This document shows, piece after piece, positions 1-7,563 of a stretch of DNA of 9,076 nucleotides. A program made the position numbers and the translations under genes. The DNA lies in assembly GCA_028685275.1 (NCBI GenBank), contig JAQUEG010000019.1:1-9076 (forward strand), given 5' to 3'. This stretch comes from Bacilli bacterium. GTDB lineage: Bacteria > Bacillota_I > Bacilli_A > RF39 > UBA660. How positions within the stretch are numbered: the stretch's first letter is position 1; every line of letters starts with the position of its first letter. The notes beneath the pieces are model-generated. The model saw nothing but the letters and a program-made list of their open reading frames with translations, made no database searches and was not told where the DNA came from.

Positions 1-11
1 TCTTCCGATCT
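1..11 (+). other. Residual Illumina adapter at contig end (artefact)
   Basis: The first 11 bases, TCTTCCGATCT, are identical to the 3' end of the standard Illumina adapter, which ends GCTCTTCCGATCT. The match sits exactly at the edge of the sequence, where untrimmed adapter is expected. Genomic sequence therefore begins at about base 12. The adapter happens to leave the GH31 frame open, so the last residues read there (after Ile-Phe-Pro) should not be taken as protein. The match is seen directly; the artefact interpretation is inference, but a strong one. Confidence 0.9.
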
Positions 12-1867
12 GGAAAGATTTGAATTTCCATATTAGTTGGAAGTCCTTCTTTTGCACTTAATATATCTTCTGACATAGGAATAATTGAACCACTTTTTGC
101 AAAAACTGGATAATCTTGATCACGAAAAAATGATACATAACTACGATTACCCGGAAATTTTTTACCACTTTTAAAATCATACCAAGTTCCAGCTGGTAAA
201 AAAAATTTATGAATAACCCGATTCATAACTATATCTTTTTTATTAGTAAGAGGTGAAACAACAAATTCAGAACCAAAATAATATTCATTTTTATATATTG
301 GTTGATCATATATTTTAGGAAATTTATAATATAGCGGTTGTACTAAAGGGGTTCCAACTTTATAATATTTATAGGCTTCATTATATAAATATGGCATTAA
401 ACGATAACGTAATTTCATATACTCTTTAATAATTTCAAAAGTTTGTACATCCCAACGCCATGGTTCTCTTTTATAAAATTTACCCCGATCTACATGAATC
501 CTAAATATAGGACTAAAAGTACCTAATTGAACATATCTTAAATATAATTCATTATCTTCAATCCCCGAATAAAAACCACCAATATCATGACTCCACCATG
601 ATACTCCAATATTAGAACTGTTAGAATTATAAAATGGTAATATCTTTAACGTATTCCAATTAATTTTCGTACGACCAGAATATAAAACACCATAACGATG
701 ACTACCAATTAAACCATTACGTCCTAATACAAGACCCCTTTTACCTTCACTGCGATTAGCATCAAAAAAATGATAATGATTTAACAACCATAATGTATTA
801 ATATTTTTTTTATCATAAAAATCATTCCAAAAGAAATCAACACCTAAGGCTTCTAATGGTCTTAATAACAATTTAAAATATACTTCTAAAAATTTTGGTT
901 CATTAGGCATAAAAGGAATCGTTTTATTTCCTGGTTGCTCTAGATAAGTAGCCGCCTTTGCAAACATTTCTTCATGAGGATGAATACCTTCCACTGGATT
1001 AATATTAAGACCTATTTTTATACCACGATTATGCATTTTATTAATAAATTCATATGGTGCTGGAATTAACTGTTTATTAAAACTGTATCCAGTAATTAAG
1101 TTTTTACTTTTATCAGTATTACGAATATGCCAATCTTTATCTAATAATAATACTGAAACTGGAATTTCATTTTTGTCAAATTTATCAAATAATTTATTAA
1201 GATCTTCTTCATTATAATTATAATTTTTACTCCACCAAATTCCTAAAGCATAACGAGGAATTAATGATGGTTTACCAGTTAACGCAAAATAATCTTTTAG
1301 ACATAAACCAAAATCCTTACGATAAGCAAATAAATAAATATCAACAATTTTATCTGGTCTTTTCTTTAATGTCCCATCCCGATCAATAATATAATTATTC
1401 GAATCATCAATACTAACAAAGCCATCAGTAGAATATAATCCCTTTTTTAAACTTAATTTATCATTAAAATCATCTAAAGAAACATTAGTTCCAAAATAAT
1501 TACGTACTTCTGGATGCCCAATATACCAAACACGATCAGTACTTTGTAAAGCAACACGTAAATTTCCACCAGGAACAAATTTACTAGTAGAAAATGGTTT
1601 TTCTTTGGTATACTCTATTTTAAAATAATTAGTAGATAACTCTAAAAATTTATCATCTTCTCGTACTGTAACTTTAGGAATAGGAAATTTACGAAAAAAT
1701 GCCAATTGCGTTGGACGATCTTCAAATACACCCTCAGGGTTATATTCAAACCGAACTAATCTTTCCGTTAAAACCGTAATTCGATAATTTTTCCCTTTAT
1801 AAATTGCTTTTTCATCGGCAATTGCTAAATCATGATTAATAACAAATTGTTCACCTAAATTAGCCAT
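1..1867 (-). CDS. Glycoside hydrolase family 31 (alpha-glucosidase type), 3'-truncated
   Basis: A retaining alpha-glycosidase of GH31 that would release glucose or a related sugar from the non-reducing end of alpha-glucosides. It has no signal peptide, so it probably acts in the cytosol. The start is ATG at 1867, preceded by GAGGTG (1873-1878) with a 5-nt spacer. An N-terminal beta-sandwich (about 1-200) is followed by the barrel, which begins near GIWWS (W211, W212). The likely nucleophile is D349 in GVDFFWNDFYD and the likely acid/base is D428 in SHDIGGF. The family RIH segment is R456-H458. A C-terminal beta region contains LPAGTWYDF and PVFAKSGSIIPM (ending M598). About 618 genomic codons are present; family members usually have about 750-800, so the C-terminal beta-domains lie beyond the left edge. 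The last few codons read from adapter sequence. The nucleophile context WNDFYD differs from the common WxDMNE, so substrate specificity is open. The gene has its own promoter region, downstream of the operon terminator. Confidence 0.93.
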   Translation of the reverse strand, partial: MANLGEQFVINHDLAIADEKAIYKGKNYRITVLTERLVRFEYNPEGVFEDRPTQLAFFRKFPIPKVTVREDDKFLELSTNYFKIEYTKEKPFSTSKFVPGGNLRVALQSTDRVWYIGHPEVRNYFGTNVSLDDFNDKLSLKKGLYSTDGFVSIDDSNNYIIDRDGTLKKRPDKIVDIYLFAYRKDFGLCLKDYFALTGKPSLIPRYALGIWWSKNYNYNEEDLNKLFDKFDKNEIPVSVLLLDKDWHIRNTDKSKNLITGYSFNKQLIPAPYEFINKMHNRGIKIGLNINPVEGIHPHEEMFAKAATYLEQPGNKTIPFMPNEPKFLEVYFKLLLRPLEALGVDFFWNDFYDKKNINTLWLLNHYHFFDANRSEGKRGLVLGRNGLIGSHRYGVLYSGRTKINWNTLKILPFYNSNSSNIGVSWWSHDIGGFYSGIEDNELYLRYVQLGTFSPIFRIHVDRGKFYKREPWRWDVQTFEIIKEYMKLRYRLMPYLYNEAYKYYKVGTPLVQPLYYKFPKIYDQPIYKNEYYFGSEFVVSPLTNKKDIVMNRVIHKFFLPAGTWYDFKSGKKFPGNRSYVSFFRDQDYPVFAKSGSIIPMSEDILSAKEGLPTNMEIQIFPDRK

Positions 1868-1872
1868 TGTAT

Positions 1873-1930
1873 CACCTCGAACAAACCCCTATAATAACTA
1901 TAATAATATTATCATAAATGCAAAAGTAAA
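1873..1930 (-). promoter_or_regulatory. Candidate promoter and RBS of the GH31 gene
   Basis: On the minus strand, TTTACT (1925-1930) and TATTAT (1903-1908) are 16 nt apart and could be -35 and -10 boxes. GAGGTG (1873-1878) is a clear ribosome binding site 5 nt from the ATG. The region is so AT-rich that other hexamers (for example TTGCAT with TAGTTA) are also possible, so the exact boxes are uncertain. A promoter is needed here because a terminator precedes it. No clear catabolite-responsive element (cre) is visible. Confidence 0.35.
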
Positions 1931-1960
1931 ACAACTAAAAATCATTATTTTTAGTTGTTT
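1929..1960 (-). terminator. Rho-independent terminator of the deoD-M16-ABC operon
   Basis: A perfect 14-bp inverted repeat (arms 1929-1942 and 1947-1960, core CAACTAAAAAT/ATTTTTAGTTG) encloses a 4-nt loop. It begins 8 bases past the stop codon of the ABC permease gene. On the minus strand the 3' arm ends in GTTT and runs into TACTTTTG, a broken T-rich tail. The stem is weak in G+C, as is usual in such AT-rich genomes. The near-symmetrical sequence could also terminate plus-strand transcripts, but there is no plus-strand gene. Confidence 0.75.
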
Positions 1961-1968
1961 ATCAATTA

Positions 1969-3282
1969 TTATTCTTTTATCGCTTTATACATTTTTGTCC
2001 ATAATTTTGAAGTTGAATAATTCAAAATTCCAACTTTATATATTTTTAAACCATACGTTGACATTAAATATATTAACAATAATAAAGTAGTAACTGAAAT
2101 TGTAATATCAATTATACCAATCTGACCAATTAATAATAAAGCCGGACTTAATAAAGCTGATAAAAATGGAATATAAGAAATAAAACGAATAAAAATTGAA
2201 CCTTCAAATAATGGTGCCATCATTGATAAATAATAACCCGCTAAAGAGATAAAAATAATTGGTGTTTGTAATTGTTGATAATCTTCCATACTAGTTGTCA
2301 TTGATGCTAAAATACCTGCTAATAACGAATAAGCAAGAAAACTTAGAAATAATAATAAAATTACTAACGGAATAATATAAAGCATTTTTTCCGCAAATCC
2401 AGACTCAATTAATTGCTCCCATATCGCATTCAAATCAATTCCTTCTGGTAATAAACTACCACTCTTATTAGTTGTTCTTCTAATTAATAAACCAATCATT
2501 CCTGAGAATAATAAGATTCCACCTTGTAAGAAAACAAAAATATTACTAGCAATAATTTTTGATAAAAAATGAGTTCGTGGTGATACATTAGAAATAATAA
2601 TTTCCATTCCTCTAGTTGTTTTTTCCTCATTAATTTCAGCGCCTAACATTTGGACTAAAATAATTATTAACATAAAGAATGGTAATATAACAATTGGGAA
2701 AACAACAGACATTACTAATCTCATATTTTCACTAGCTTCGGTTTTGGTTTCATCTAAATAAATTCTTTCAATTGAAGCTGGGGCATTAATTTTCATTAAA
2801 TCCTCTATTTTAATATTTGTTTCAATCATTGCTAATGAAGATTTAGTTGTATTAATAGCAGCAATAATCTTTTGTTGTAAAATAGTTTCAATATTTGATT
2901 CCACTATAATTTTACTAGTTAGTACTTCTTCTTCATCTTTATTTAAAATAATAACAATTCTTTTATTATCTTTAATGGCATCAATTTCTTCTTCTTCCGT
3001 TTTATCACTTTTAATAACTTCTATTTTACTAGTATCAAAATCATCAAAAACAGAATCAGTTTGTAAAGTTTCAGCAAAAATATCAAATGATTGTTCAGTA
3101 TTATCAACAACAGTAATTTTAGTTTCTCCGCCAAAATTACCACCAAAAAAATTAATAACACTATCAATATTAATTAACCCTATAATTACAATTACTAAAA
3201 TAATATTAACAATCGCAAACCATTTAGTTTTAATTTTTTTATTTAAACTTACTCCGATTAAATATTTTAATTTATTCCCCAT
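1969..3282 (-). CDS. ABC-2 type exporter permease, YhaP/NatB-like
   Basis: Membrane subunit of an ABC-2 exporter that pairs with the ATPase encoded just upstream; the substrate is unknown (relatives are annotated as Na+ or drug/peptide exporters). A GTG at 3291 would give 440 residues, but that GTG lies inside AGGTGA (3288-3293), a ribosome binding site placed 5 nt before ATG at 3282. I therefore choose 3282 (437 residues). In the longer numbering, a first membrane segment at about 25-41 is followed by a roughly 150-residue extracytoplasmic domain (about 42-190). Further segments lie at about 192-214, 247-269, 304-327, 343-361, 369-390 and 393-411. The loop NEEKTTRGMEIIISNVSP (221-238) is typical of this permease family and is the likely coupling region. 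The start overlaps the ATPase gene by 11 nt, which suggests translational coupling. A terminator follows the stop. Transport by the pair is secure; the substrate is not. Confidence 0.9.
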   Translation of the reverse strand: MGNKLKYLIGVSLNKKIKTKWFAIVNIILVIVIIGLINIDSVINFFGGNFGGETKITVVDNTEQSFDIFAETLQTDSVFDDFDTSKIEVIKSDKTEEEEIDAIKDNKRIVIILNKDEEEVLTSKIIVESNIETILQQKIIAAINTTKSSLAMIETNIKIEDLMKINAPASIERIYLDETKTEASENMRLVMSVVFPIVILPFFMLIIILVQMLGAEINEEKTTRGMEIIISNVSPRTHFLSKIIASNIFVFLQGGILLFSGMIGLLIRRTTNKSGSLLPEGIDLNAIWEQLIESGFAEKMLYIIPLVILLLFLSFLAYSLLAGILASMTTSMEDYQQLQTPIIFISLAGYYLSMMAPLFEGSIFIRFISYIPFLSALLSPALLLIGQIGIIDITISVTTLLLLIYLMSTYGLKIYKVGILNYSTSKLWTKMYKAIKE

Positions 3283-4171
3283 ATTGTTCACCTACTTTCG
3301 CGACAAAAATTTCATTTAAAGAAGGCTCTTCAACAATAAATTTAGTTACTTCATTACATTTTGTTACATACTTGAAAACCTTATCAAGATATTTTTCATC
3401 AGTAATTTTTACTTCATACTCATCACTTTTTTTAACTACTGATAATACTCCTTCAATTGCTTTTAATTTTTCTTTTTCGACATTACCTTTAATAAAAATA
3501 TTTTTCTTACGAAAATTCCTTTTAATATCTTTAATTCTTCCCTCTAATACCGATCTTCCTTCAACTAAAACAACAATTTTTTCACAAAATAATTCAACAT
3601 GCTCCATTCGATGAGAAGAAAAAATAATAATCGCCCCTTTTTTTTCAAATTCTTTAATTACTCCTTTAAACATCTCCACATTAAGTGGATCTAAACCAGT
3701 AAATGGTTCATCTAAAATTAATAATCTTGGATTATTAATAATAGCTGTAATAAACTGAACTTTTTGTTGATTACCTTTTGACAACTCTTTAATTTTACGA
3801 TATTTATATTCTTCAATTTCAAATCGCTTTAACCATTTATCTAATTCTTTTTCTACTGCTTCTTTTGTCATTCCTTTTAAAACACCATAATATTCAGCTT
3901 GTTCCATTACTGTTAACTTTGTTAATAAACTTCTTTCTTCCGTTAAAAACCCAATTTTATCAGTTACACTGTAATCAATTTTTTCACCATCTAAAGTTAC
4001 AGTACCTAAATAATCATCTAATAATCCCATAATAACACGAAAAGTCGTTGTTTTACCAGCACCATTCACCCCTAATAATCCAAAAATATCACCTTCATTA
4101 ACAGTAAATGAAAGGTTGTCCACTGCCTTTAACGGCCCATAATATTTTGTAATATTCTCTACTTTTAACAT
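3272..4171 (-). CDS. ABC transporter ATP-binding protein, YhaQ/NatA-like
   Basis: Cytoplasmic ATPase subunit (299 residues, full family length) that powers the ABC-2 permease encoded next to it. All nucleotide-binding motifs are present: Walker A GVNGAGKTT (34-42), signature LSKGNQQK (130-137), Walker B LLILDEP (150-156) with E155 as the catalytic glutamate, D-loop GLD (159-161) and H-loop H187. The Q-loop region reads LTEERSL (76-82), with Glu where many ABC proteins have Gln; as I recall, the YhaQ (COG4152) group has PEERG-type sequences here, so this fits that group. The C-terminal part (about 210-295), ending EEPSLNEIFVAKVGE, matches the DUF4162-type domain of NatA/YhaQ proteins. The start is ATG at 4171, with GAAGGAG (4178-4184) ahead of it overlapping the TAG stop of the upstream peptidase gene. 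The 12-nt gap and shared bases argue for one transcript. The substrate is not indicated. Confidence 0.94.
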   Translation of the reverse strand: MLKVENITKYYGPLKAVDNLSFTVNEGDIFGLLGVNGAGKTTTFRVIMGLLDDYLGTVTLDGEKIDYSVTDKIGFLTEERSLLTKLTVMEQAEYYGVLKGMTKEAVEKELDKWLKRFEIEEYKYRKIKELSKGNQQKVQFITAIINNPRLLILDEPFTGLDPLNVEMFKGVIKEFEKKGAIIIFSSHRMEHVELFCEKIVVLVEGRSVLEGRIKDIKRNFRKKNIFIKGNVEKEKLKAIEGVLSVVKKSDEYEVKITDEKYLDKVFKYVTKCNEVTKFIVEEPSLNEIFVAKVGEQYGE

Positions 4172-4183
4172 AATATTCTCCTT

Positions 4184-5464
4184 CTATTTTTTAATTGGTT
4201 CAATTAAAACCGTTACCATTTGACTTAAATCTAACTTTTTAATTAAGTCGATAAATTCTTTTTTATTTAAACTTTTCAATAATGATTTTATCATATTATG
4301 GTCAAATTTACCATATGAAATTATTTGATTAATGATATAGCGATTTAAATTTTGAATATCTTCATACATTCTAATCTCAGGTCCCGTTAATATTTTTTTC
4401 TTACGTTCAAAATCTTGATAATTTATTTTCGGATTATTTAAATTATCTTTAATTTCATTTAATAATTGTTCATTATTTTTAGTTTCACAAAGTAAACTAA
4501 CAACGATATGTTGATTAGTAAATTCTTTAGTAATAAACATCGGTGAAGTAAGTAAATCATTTTCATGCATTTTTTCATAAAATACCGAAGTAGGCCCAAA
4601 TAAAAGATCAAATAGCAACATTACATAAATATTTAATTTATGGATATCCATATCAATGTTTTCGATTGGAATTTTTACGCCTATTCCTAACTTTGGTTCT
4701 TTAATATCTAATTGTATAATTTCCATTGCTTTAACAATAGAATTTGGTTCCTCTACTGATACTAATTTAATTAGTGCTTCTGATTGCTCTTTTGAAGCAA
4801 ATTCTTTTTTTACCGTTTCAATAATTTCTAATGGCTCAAAATTCCCAGTAACAACTAAAAACATATTGCTAGGATGATAAAAAGTATTATAACATAGAGA
4901 TAATTGTTCTTTCGTAATACTCATAATATCATCGACAGTACCCGCTACTGAGTATTTTAAAGGGTGTTTATGAAAAGCATTATAATGAATCGTATCAATT
5001 AAAACCCATTCATAAACATCATCATACATTCTTATTTCTTGTTCAATAATCCCTTTCTCTTTTTCAACATTTTCATCAGTAAAATGAGGAGTCCCTACAT
5101 AATTAAGTAAATATTCCAAATTTTCTTTTAAATGAGTAGAACCACAAAATAAATAAGAAGTGTTTTTGTAACTAGTAAAAGCATTAACATCAGCACCTAC
5201 ACTTGCATAATAAATCATCGGATCAATTCCATCTCGTTGTTCAAACATTTTATGTTCAAGAAAATGGGCAATCCCATTAGGTACCTTAACTTCTTTTGCT
5301 TCATTTAATGGTACAAATTGATTATGAATAGAACCATATTTAGTAGTATAAGTAACATATACATTATTTACATTTTTTTTTGGAACCATATATATTTCTA
5401 AACCATTATTTAATTTTTCATAATATAAAGTTTCAGCTATATCTTTTAATTCAATTTTCTTCAT
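4184..5464 (-). CDS. ymfH: M16 family zinc peptidase, YmfH-like
   Basis: Predicted zinc metallopeptidase of the insulinase/processing-peptidase family (M16), 426 residues, without a signal peptide and so probably cytosolic. The inverted zinc motif is intact: H67-F-L-E70-H71 within GIAHFLEHKMFEQRDG. The third ligand is most likely E143 in EKEKGIIEQEIRMYDD (134-149), with E141 a less likely alternative. Other family blocks are SVGADVNAFTSY (88-99), SVAGTVDDI (172-180) and FYHPSNMFLVVTGNFE (195-210). Length and motifs closely resemble B. subtilis YmfH. M16 enzymes of this size usually work as two-chain heterodimers with a non-catalytic partner, and the gene overlaps the motif-less M16 gene upstream by 14 nt. 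A GGGG-containing ribosome site lies at 5474-5477. The physiological substrate is unknown; peptide degradation or peptide maturation are both possible. Confidence 0.93.
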   Translation of the reverse strand: MKKIELKDIAETLYYEKLNNGLEIYMVPKKNVNNVYVTYTTKYGSIHNQFVPLNEAKEVKVPNGIAHFLEHKMFEQRDGIDPMIYYASVGADVNAFTSYKNTSYLFCGSTHLKENLEYLLNYVGTPHFTDENVEKEKGIIEQEIRMYDDVYEWVLIDTIHYNAFHKHPLKYSVAGTVDDIMSITKEQLSLCYNTFYHPSNMFLVVTGNFEPLEIIETVKKEFASKEQSEALIKLVSVEEPNSIVKAMEIIQLDIKEPKLGIGVKIPIENIDMDIHKLNIYVMLLFDLLFGPTSVFYEKMHENDLLTSPMFITKEFTNQHIVVSLLCETKNNEQLLNEIKDNLNNPKINYQDFERKKKILTGPEIRMYEDIQNLNRYIINQIISYGKFDHNMIKSLLKSLNKKEFIDLIKKLDLSQMVTVLIEPIKK

Positions 5465-6722
5465 TTATATCATCCCCATATAATAAATAAACAGTATCCA
5501 TTTTTATTTTTTTACTAACTTTTTTTAAATCATCAATGGTTACTTCTTTAATTTTTTTTATTCTTGTTTTAATATTATCTAATTCTAACAATTCCATTGT
5601 TAAATAAGTATTAATTAATGCTCTTGGGTGATCTTCTATTAATTGATGCACATTAATATATTCATTTTTCGCATTTTCTACTTCTTCTTTGGTAATGTTA
5701 CCCTTTAGCATATTTTGTAATTCTTTTCTTACTTGTTGTAAAGTTTTATCAAATGATTCTTGATTAATACCAGAAGAAGTAATCAATATTTGATCAGCAT
5801 ATATATATTGACTATTAATATAATATGCTAAAGATTTTTGTTCGCGCACCGAACGAAATAATTTAGAGTACCCAGCACCACCAAATATATTAGAAAAAAT
5901 AGGCATCACATATTTCTTTTCGAAATCAGTTAAATTAATTAATTTACAACCAATAACCATTTTTGCTTGTTTAACATCTTCTTCCTCTTTTATCTTTTTT
6001 ATCCGCTTACGGAAATCTTGATGTTTAATTTCTAATTCTCTTTTTTGTTTCTTAATCGTATTTAATGGTATTTTTTGTTGAATAATTTTTTTAGTTTGAT
6101 TAACATCAATATTACCTAAAACAAAAATATCGACAACATCACTTTTAATTACATCAAGATAATAGTCATAAAGATTAGCTTCATTAATATTAGCAACATC
6201 TTCTAAATAACCAAAACGATAAGGTAACAAACCCCTTTTATCCATTGCTTCTAACATTTTAACAACTGCATATTTTTTTTTATTATCTTTAATATTATTA
6301 ATTTTGGTAATTAAATCTCTTTTAACTAAATTAAATGATTTAGAATCAAATTTATTATCAACTACATGTGGATCAAATAATATATCTAATAAATAATTAA
6401 GACTTTTTTCATACATTCCCGTTTCTGTCCATTTTTCATTAATCATATTTAATTCAAATGATAAAATACCATGATTACCAATTCTTTTTATAGCAGGACT
6501 AATTTCAAGATCATATAATTTTTCCGCTTCAATATTTAATAAACGTTTAGTAGGATATTTATTAGTTGAATTTAATAATATTAAAGAAAGAAAACTTCTA
6601 ATCGTAGTTTCCTCTTTACTAATAGAACGACGAAAATTAACAATCACCGAAACTGTTTTAAATTTGGTCGTTTTAATAATATGTAATTTATATGAACCAA
6701 AATCATGTCGCGAATATTTCAT
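5451..6722 (-). CDS. ymfF: M16 peptidase-like non-catalytic partner, YmfF-like
   Basis: M16-fold protein of 423 residues in which I find no HxxEH zinc motif, so it is predicted to be inactive alone. The region near RFGYLEDVANINEANLYDYY (about 168-187) and the segment SVREQKSLAYY in the C-terminal half match the YmfF type. In M16 heterodimers the motif-less chain supplies substrate-binding residues; the basic/aromatic SVRE...SLAYY segment is the candidate. The start is ATG at 6722 with a strong AGGAGG site (6728-6733) and a 5-nt spacer. It ends in TGA, 14 nt inside the next gene. That TGA must be a stop for the gene to end where family length predicts, which supports the standard bacterial code. 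It lies 46 nt after deoD with no terminator between them. Family assignment is secure; heterodimer formation is inferred from neighbours and family. Confidence 0.9.
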   Translation of the reverse strand: MKYSRHDFGSYKLHIIKTTKFKTVSVIVNFRRSISKEETTIRSFLSLILLNSTNKYPTKRLLNIEAEKLYDLEISPAIKRIGNHGILSFELNMINEKWTETGMYEKSLNYLLDILFDPHVVDNKFDSKSFNLVKRDLITKINNIKDNKKKYAVVKMLEAMDKRGLLPYRFGYLEDVANINEANLYDYYLDVIKSDVVDIFVLGNIDVNQTKKIIQQKIPLNTIKKQKRELEIKHQDFRKRIKKIKEEEDVKQAKMVIGCKLINLTDFEKKYVMPIFSNIFGGAGYSKLFRSVREQKSLAYYINSQYIYADQILITSSGINQESFDKTLQQVRKELQNMLKGNITKEEVENAKNEYINVHQLIEDHPRALINTYLTMELLELDNIKTRIKKIKEVTIDDLKKVSKKIKMDTVYLLYGDDINEEN

Positions 6723-6768
6723 AAGGACCTCCTACTATGAATTAGTATATGATAAATGCTTATTTTTA

Positions 6769-7470
6769 TTATATTGATTTTAAAACTAATTCAATCATAG
6801 TAATAAAATTATTTTCGCGTGCTTTCGCACTAATTTCTTCTTTTGTTACTAACGAATCAGAAACTGTTAGAATACATGCTGCTTCTTTACTTAATACTTT
6901 AGCATTATGAAAAAGAGCAAAGGTTTCCATTTCTACTGCTAAACAATGATATTTATTAATTATTTCATCATAAGAAAAATTTTCTTTATAAAAAACATCA
7001 CTTGTATATATATTTCCTCTTATTATGTTTATTTCTTCTTTTTTAGCTATTTCTTCCATTTTATTAGTAAGATTTAAACTTGATGTTATTGTTTTATCAG
7101 TACTACCATTTTGTACATATGCATAAGTAGAATCACTATAAGCACTATTAACTAATATTAAGTCATATATATTTAAATCTTTAGTTAAAGCACCACAAGA
7201 ACCAATCCGAATAATTTTCTTAACATCATAAAATTTAAATAACTCATAAGAATAAATACCCATACTAGGCATTCCCATCCCAGAACCCATTACTGATACT
7301 TTCCTACCATTATAATAACCAGTATAACCAAACATATTACGAACTTGATTAAATTGTTTAACATTAGTTAAATAATTATCAGCAATTAATTTAGCTCGTA
7401 ATGGATCGCCTGGCATTAATACAATATCAGCAATTTGATCTTTTTCCGCATTAATATGTGGGGTCGCCAT
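6769..7470 (-). CDS. deoD: Purine nucleoside phosphorylase DeoD-type
   Basis: Hexameric cytosolic phosphorylase that splits purine (deoxy)ribonucleosides with phosphate into base and (deoxy)ribose-1-phosphate (purine salvage). The ATG at 7470 gives MATPHINAE, the canonical DeoD start, with AAGGAG (7478-7483) 7 nt upstream. A TTG at 7494 would add 8 residues, but it overlaps the predicted -10 box and is rejected. The 233-residue protein has the usual length. E. coli active-site residues map with an offset of one: H5 (given to the neighbouring subunit), G21 and R25 in GDPLR, R44, R88 and S91 (RIGSCGA), E180-M181-E182 for ribose binding, the base-contacting and catalytic S204-D205, and R218. All are present, so activity is expected. 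It is the first gene of the probable operon that continues with the M16 pair; any functional tie to those genes is unclear. Confidence 0.96.
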   Translation of the reverse strand: MATPHINAEKDQIADIVLMPGDPLRAKLIADNYLTNVKQFNQVRNMFGYTGYYNGRKVSVMGSGMGMPSMGIYSYELFKFYDVKKIIRIGSCGALTKDLNIYDLILVNSAYSDSTYAYVQNGSTDKTITSSLNLTNKMEEIAKKEEINIIRGNIYTSDVFYKENFSYDEIINKYHCLAVEMETFALFHNAKVLSKEAACILTVSDSLVTKEEISAKARENNFITMIELVLKSI

Positions 7471-7477
7471 TTTATCA

Positions 7478-7522
7478 CTCCTTACCTTTATCAATTATAA
7501 CATTATTTTACAATATTAAAAA
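7478..7522 (-). promoter_or_regulatory. Promoter and RBS of the deoD operon (extended -10)
   Basis: On the minus strand, TGTTATAAT carries a consensus -10 box, TATAAT (7494-7499), with the extended TGn element just upstream. The -35 at the 17-nt position, TTTTTA (7517-7522), is poor, which is common when the -10 is extended. The ribosome binding site AAGGAG (7478-7483) follows, 7 nt before the deoD ATG. The leader would be short, leaving no room for a riboswitch between this promoter and deoD. Confidence 0.65.
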
Positions 7523-7563
7523 GATTATTCAATTATGAATACCCATTTTGTTAATAAAAAGTT

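Noticed and set aside
2975..3319. Plus-strand open frame of 114 codons
   Set aside because: It lies antisense within the ABC permease and ATPase genes, has low-complexity Ser/Ile/Leu composition typical of the reverse of AT-rich coding DNA, and shows no recognisable domain.
3372..3614. Plus-strand open frame of 80 codons
   Set aside because: Antisense to the C-terminal part of the ABC ATPase, which is clearly the real gene.
4656..4877. Plus-strand open frame of 73 codons
   Set aside because: Antisense to the YmfH-like peptidase; no family resemblance.
6744..6749. TATACT as a -10 box for a separate promoter of the first M16 gene
   Set aside because: No -35-like hexamer is found at 16-18 nt, and transcription would begin almost at the ribosome binding site.
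7471..7494. TTG start adding eight residues to DeoD
   Set aside because: It overlaps the predicted -10 box. ATG 7470 has AAGGAG at the right distance and gives the canonical N-terminus.
7526..7554. TTAACA as the -35 of a second deoD promoter
   Set aside because: The hexamer is good, but no acceptable -10 box is found 16-18 nt downstream (TGAATA at best).
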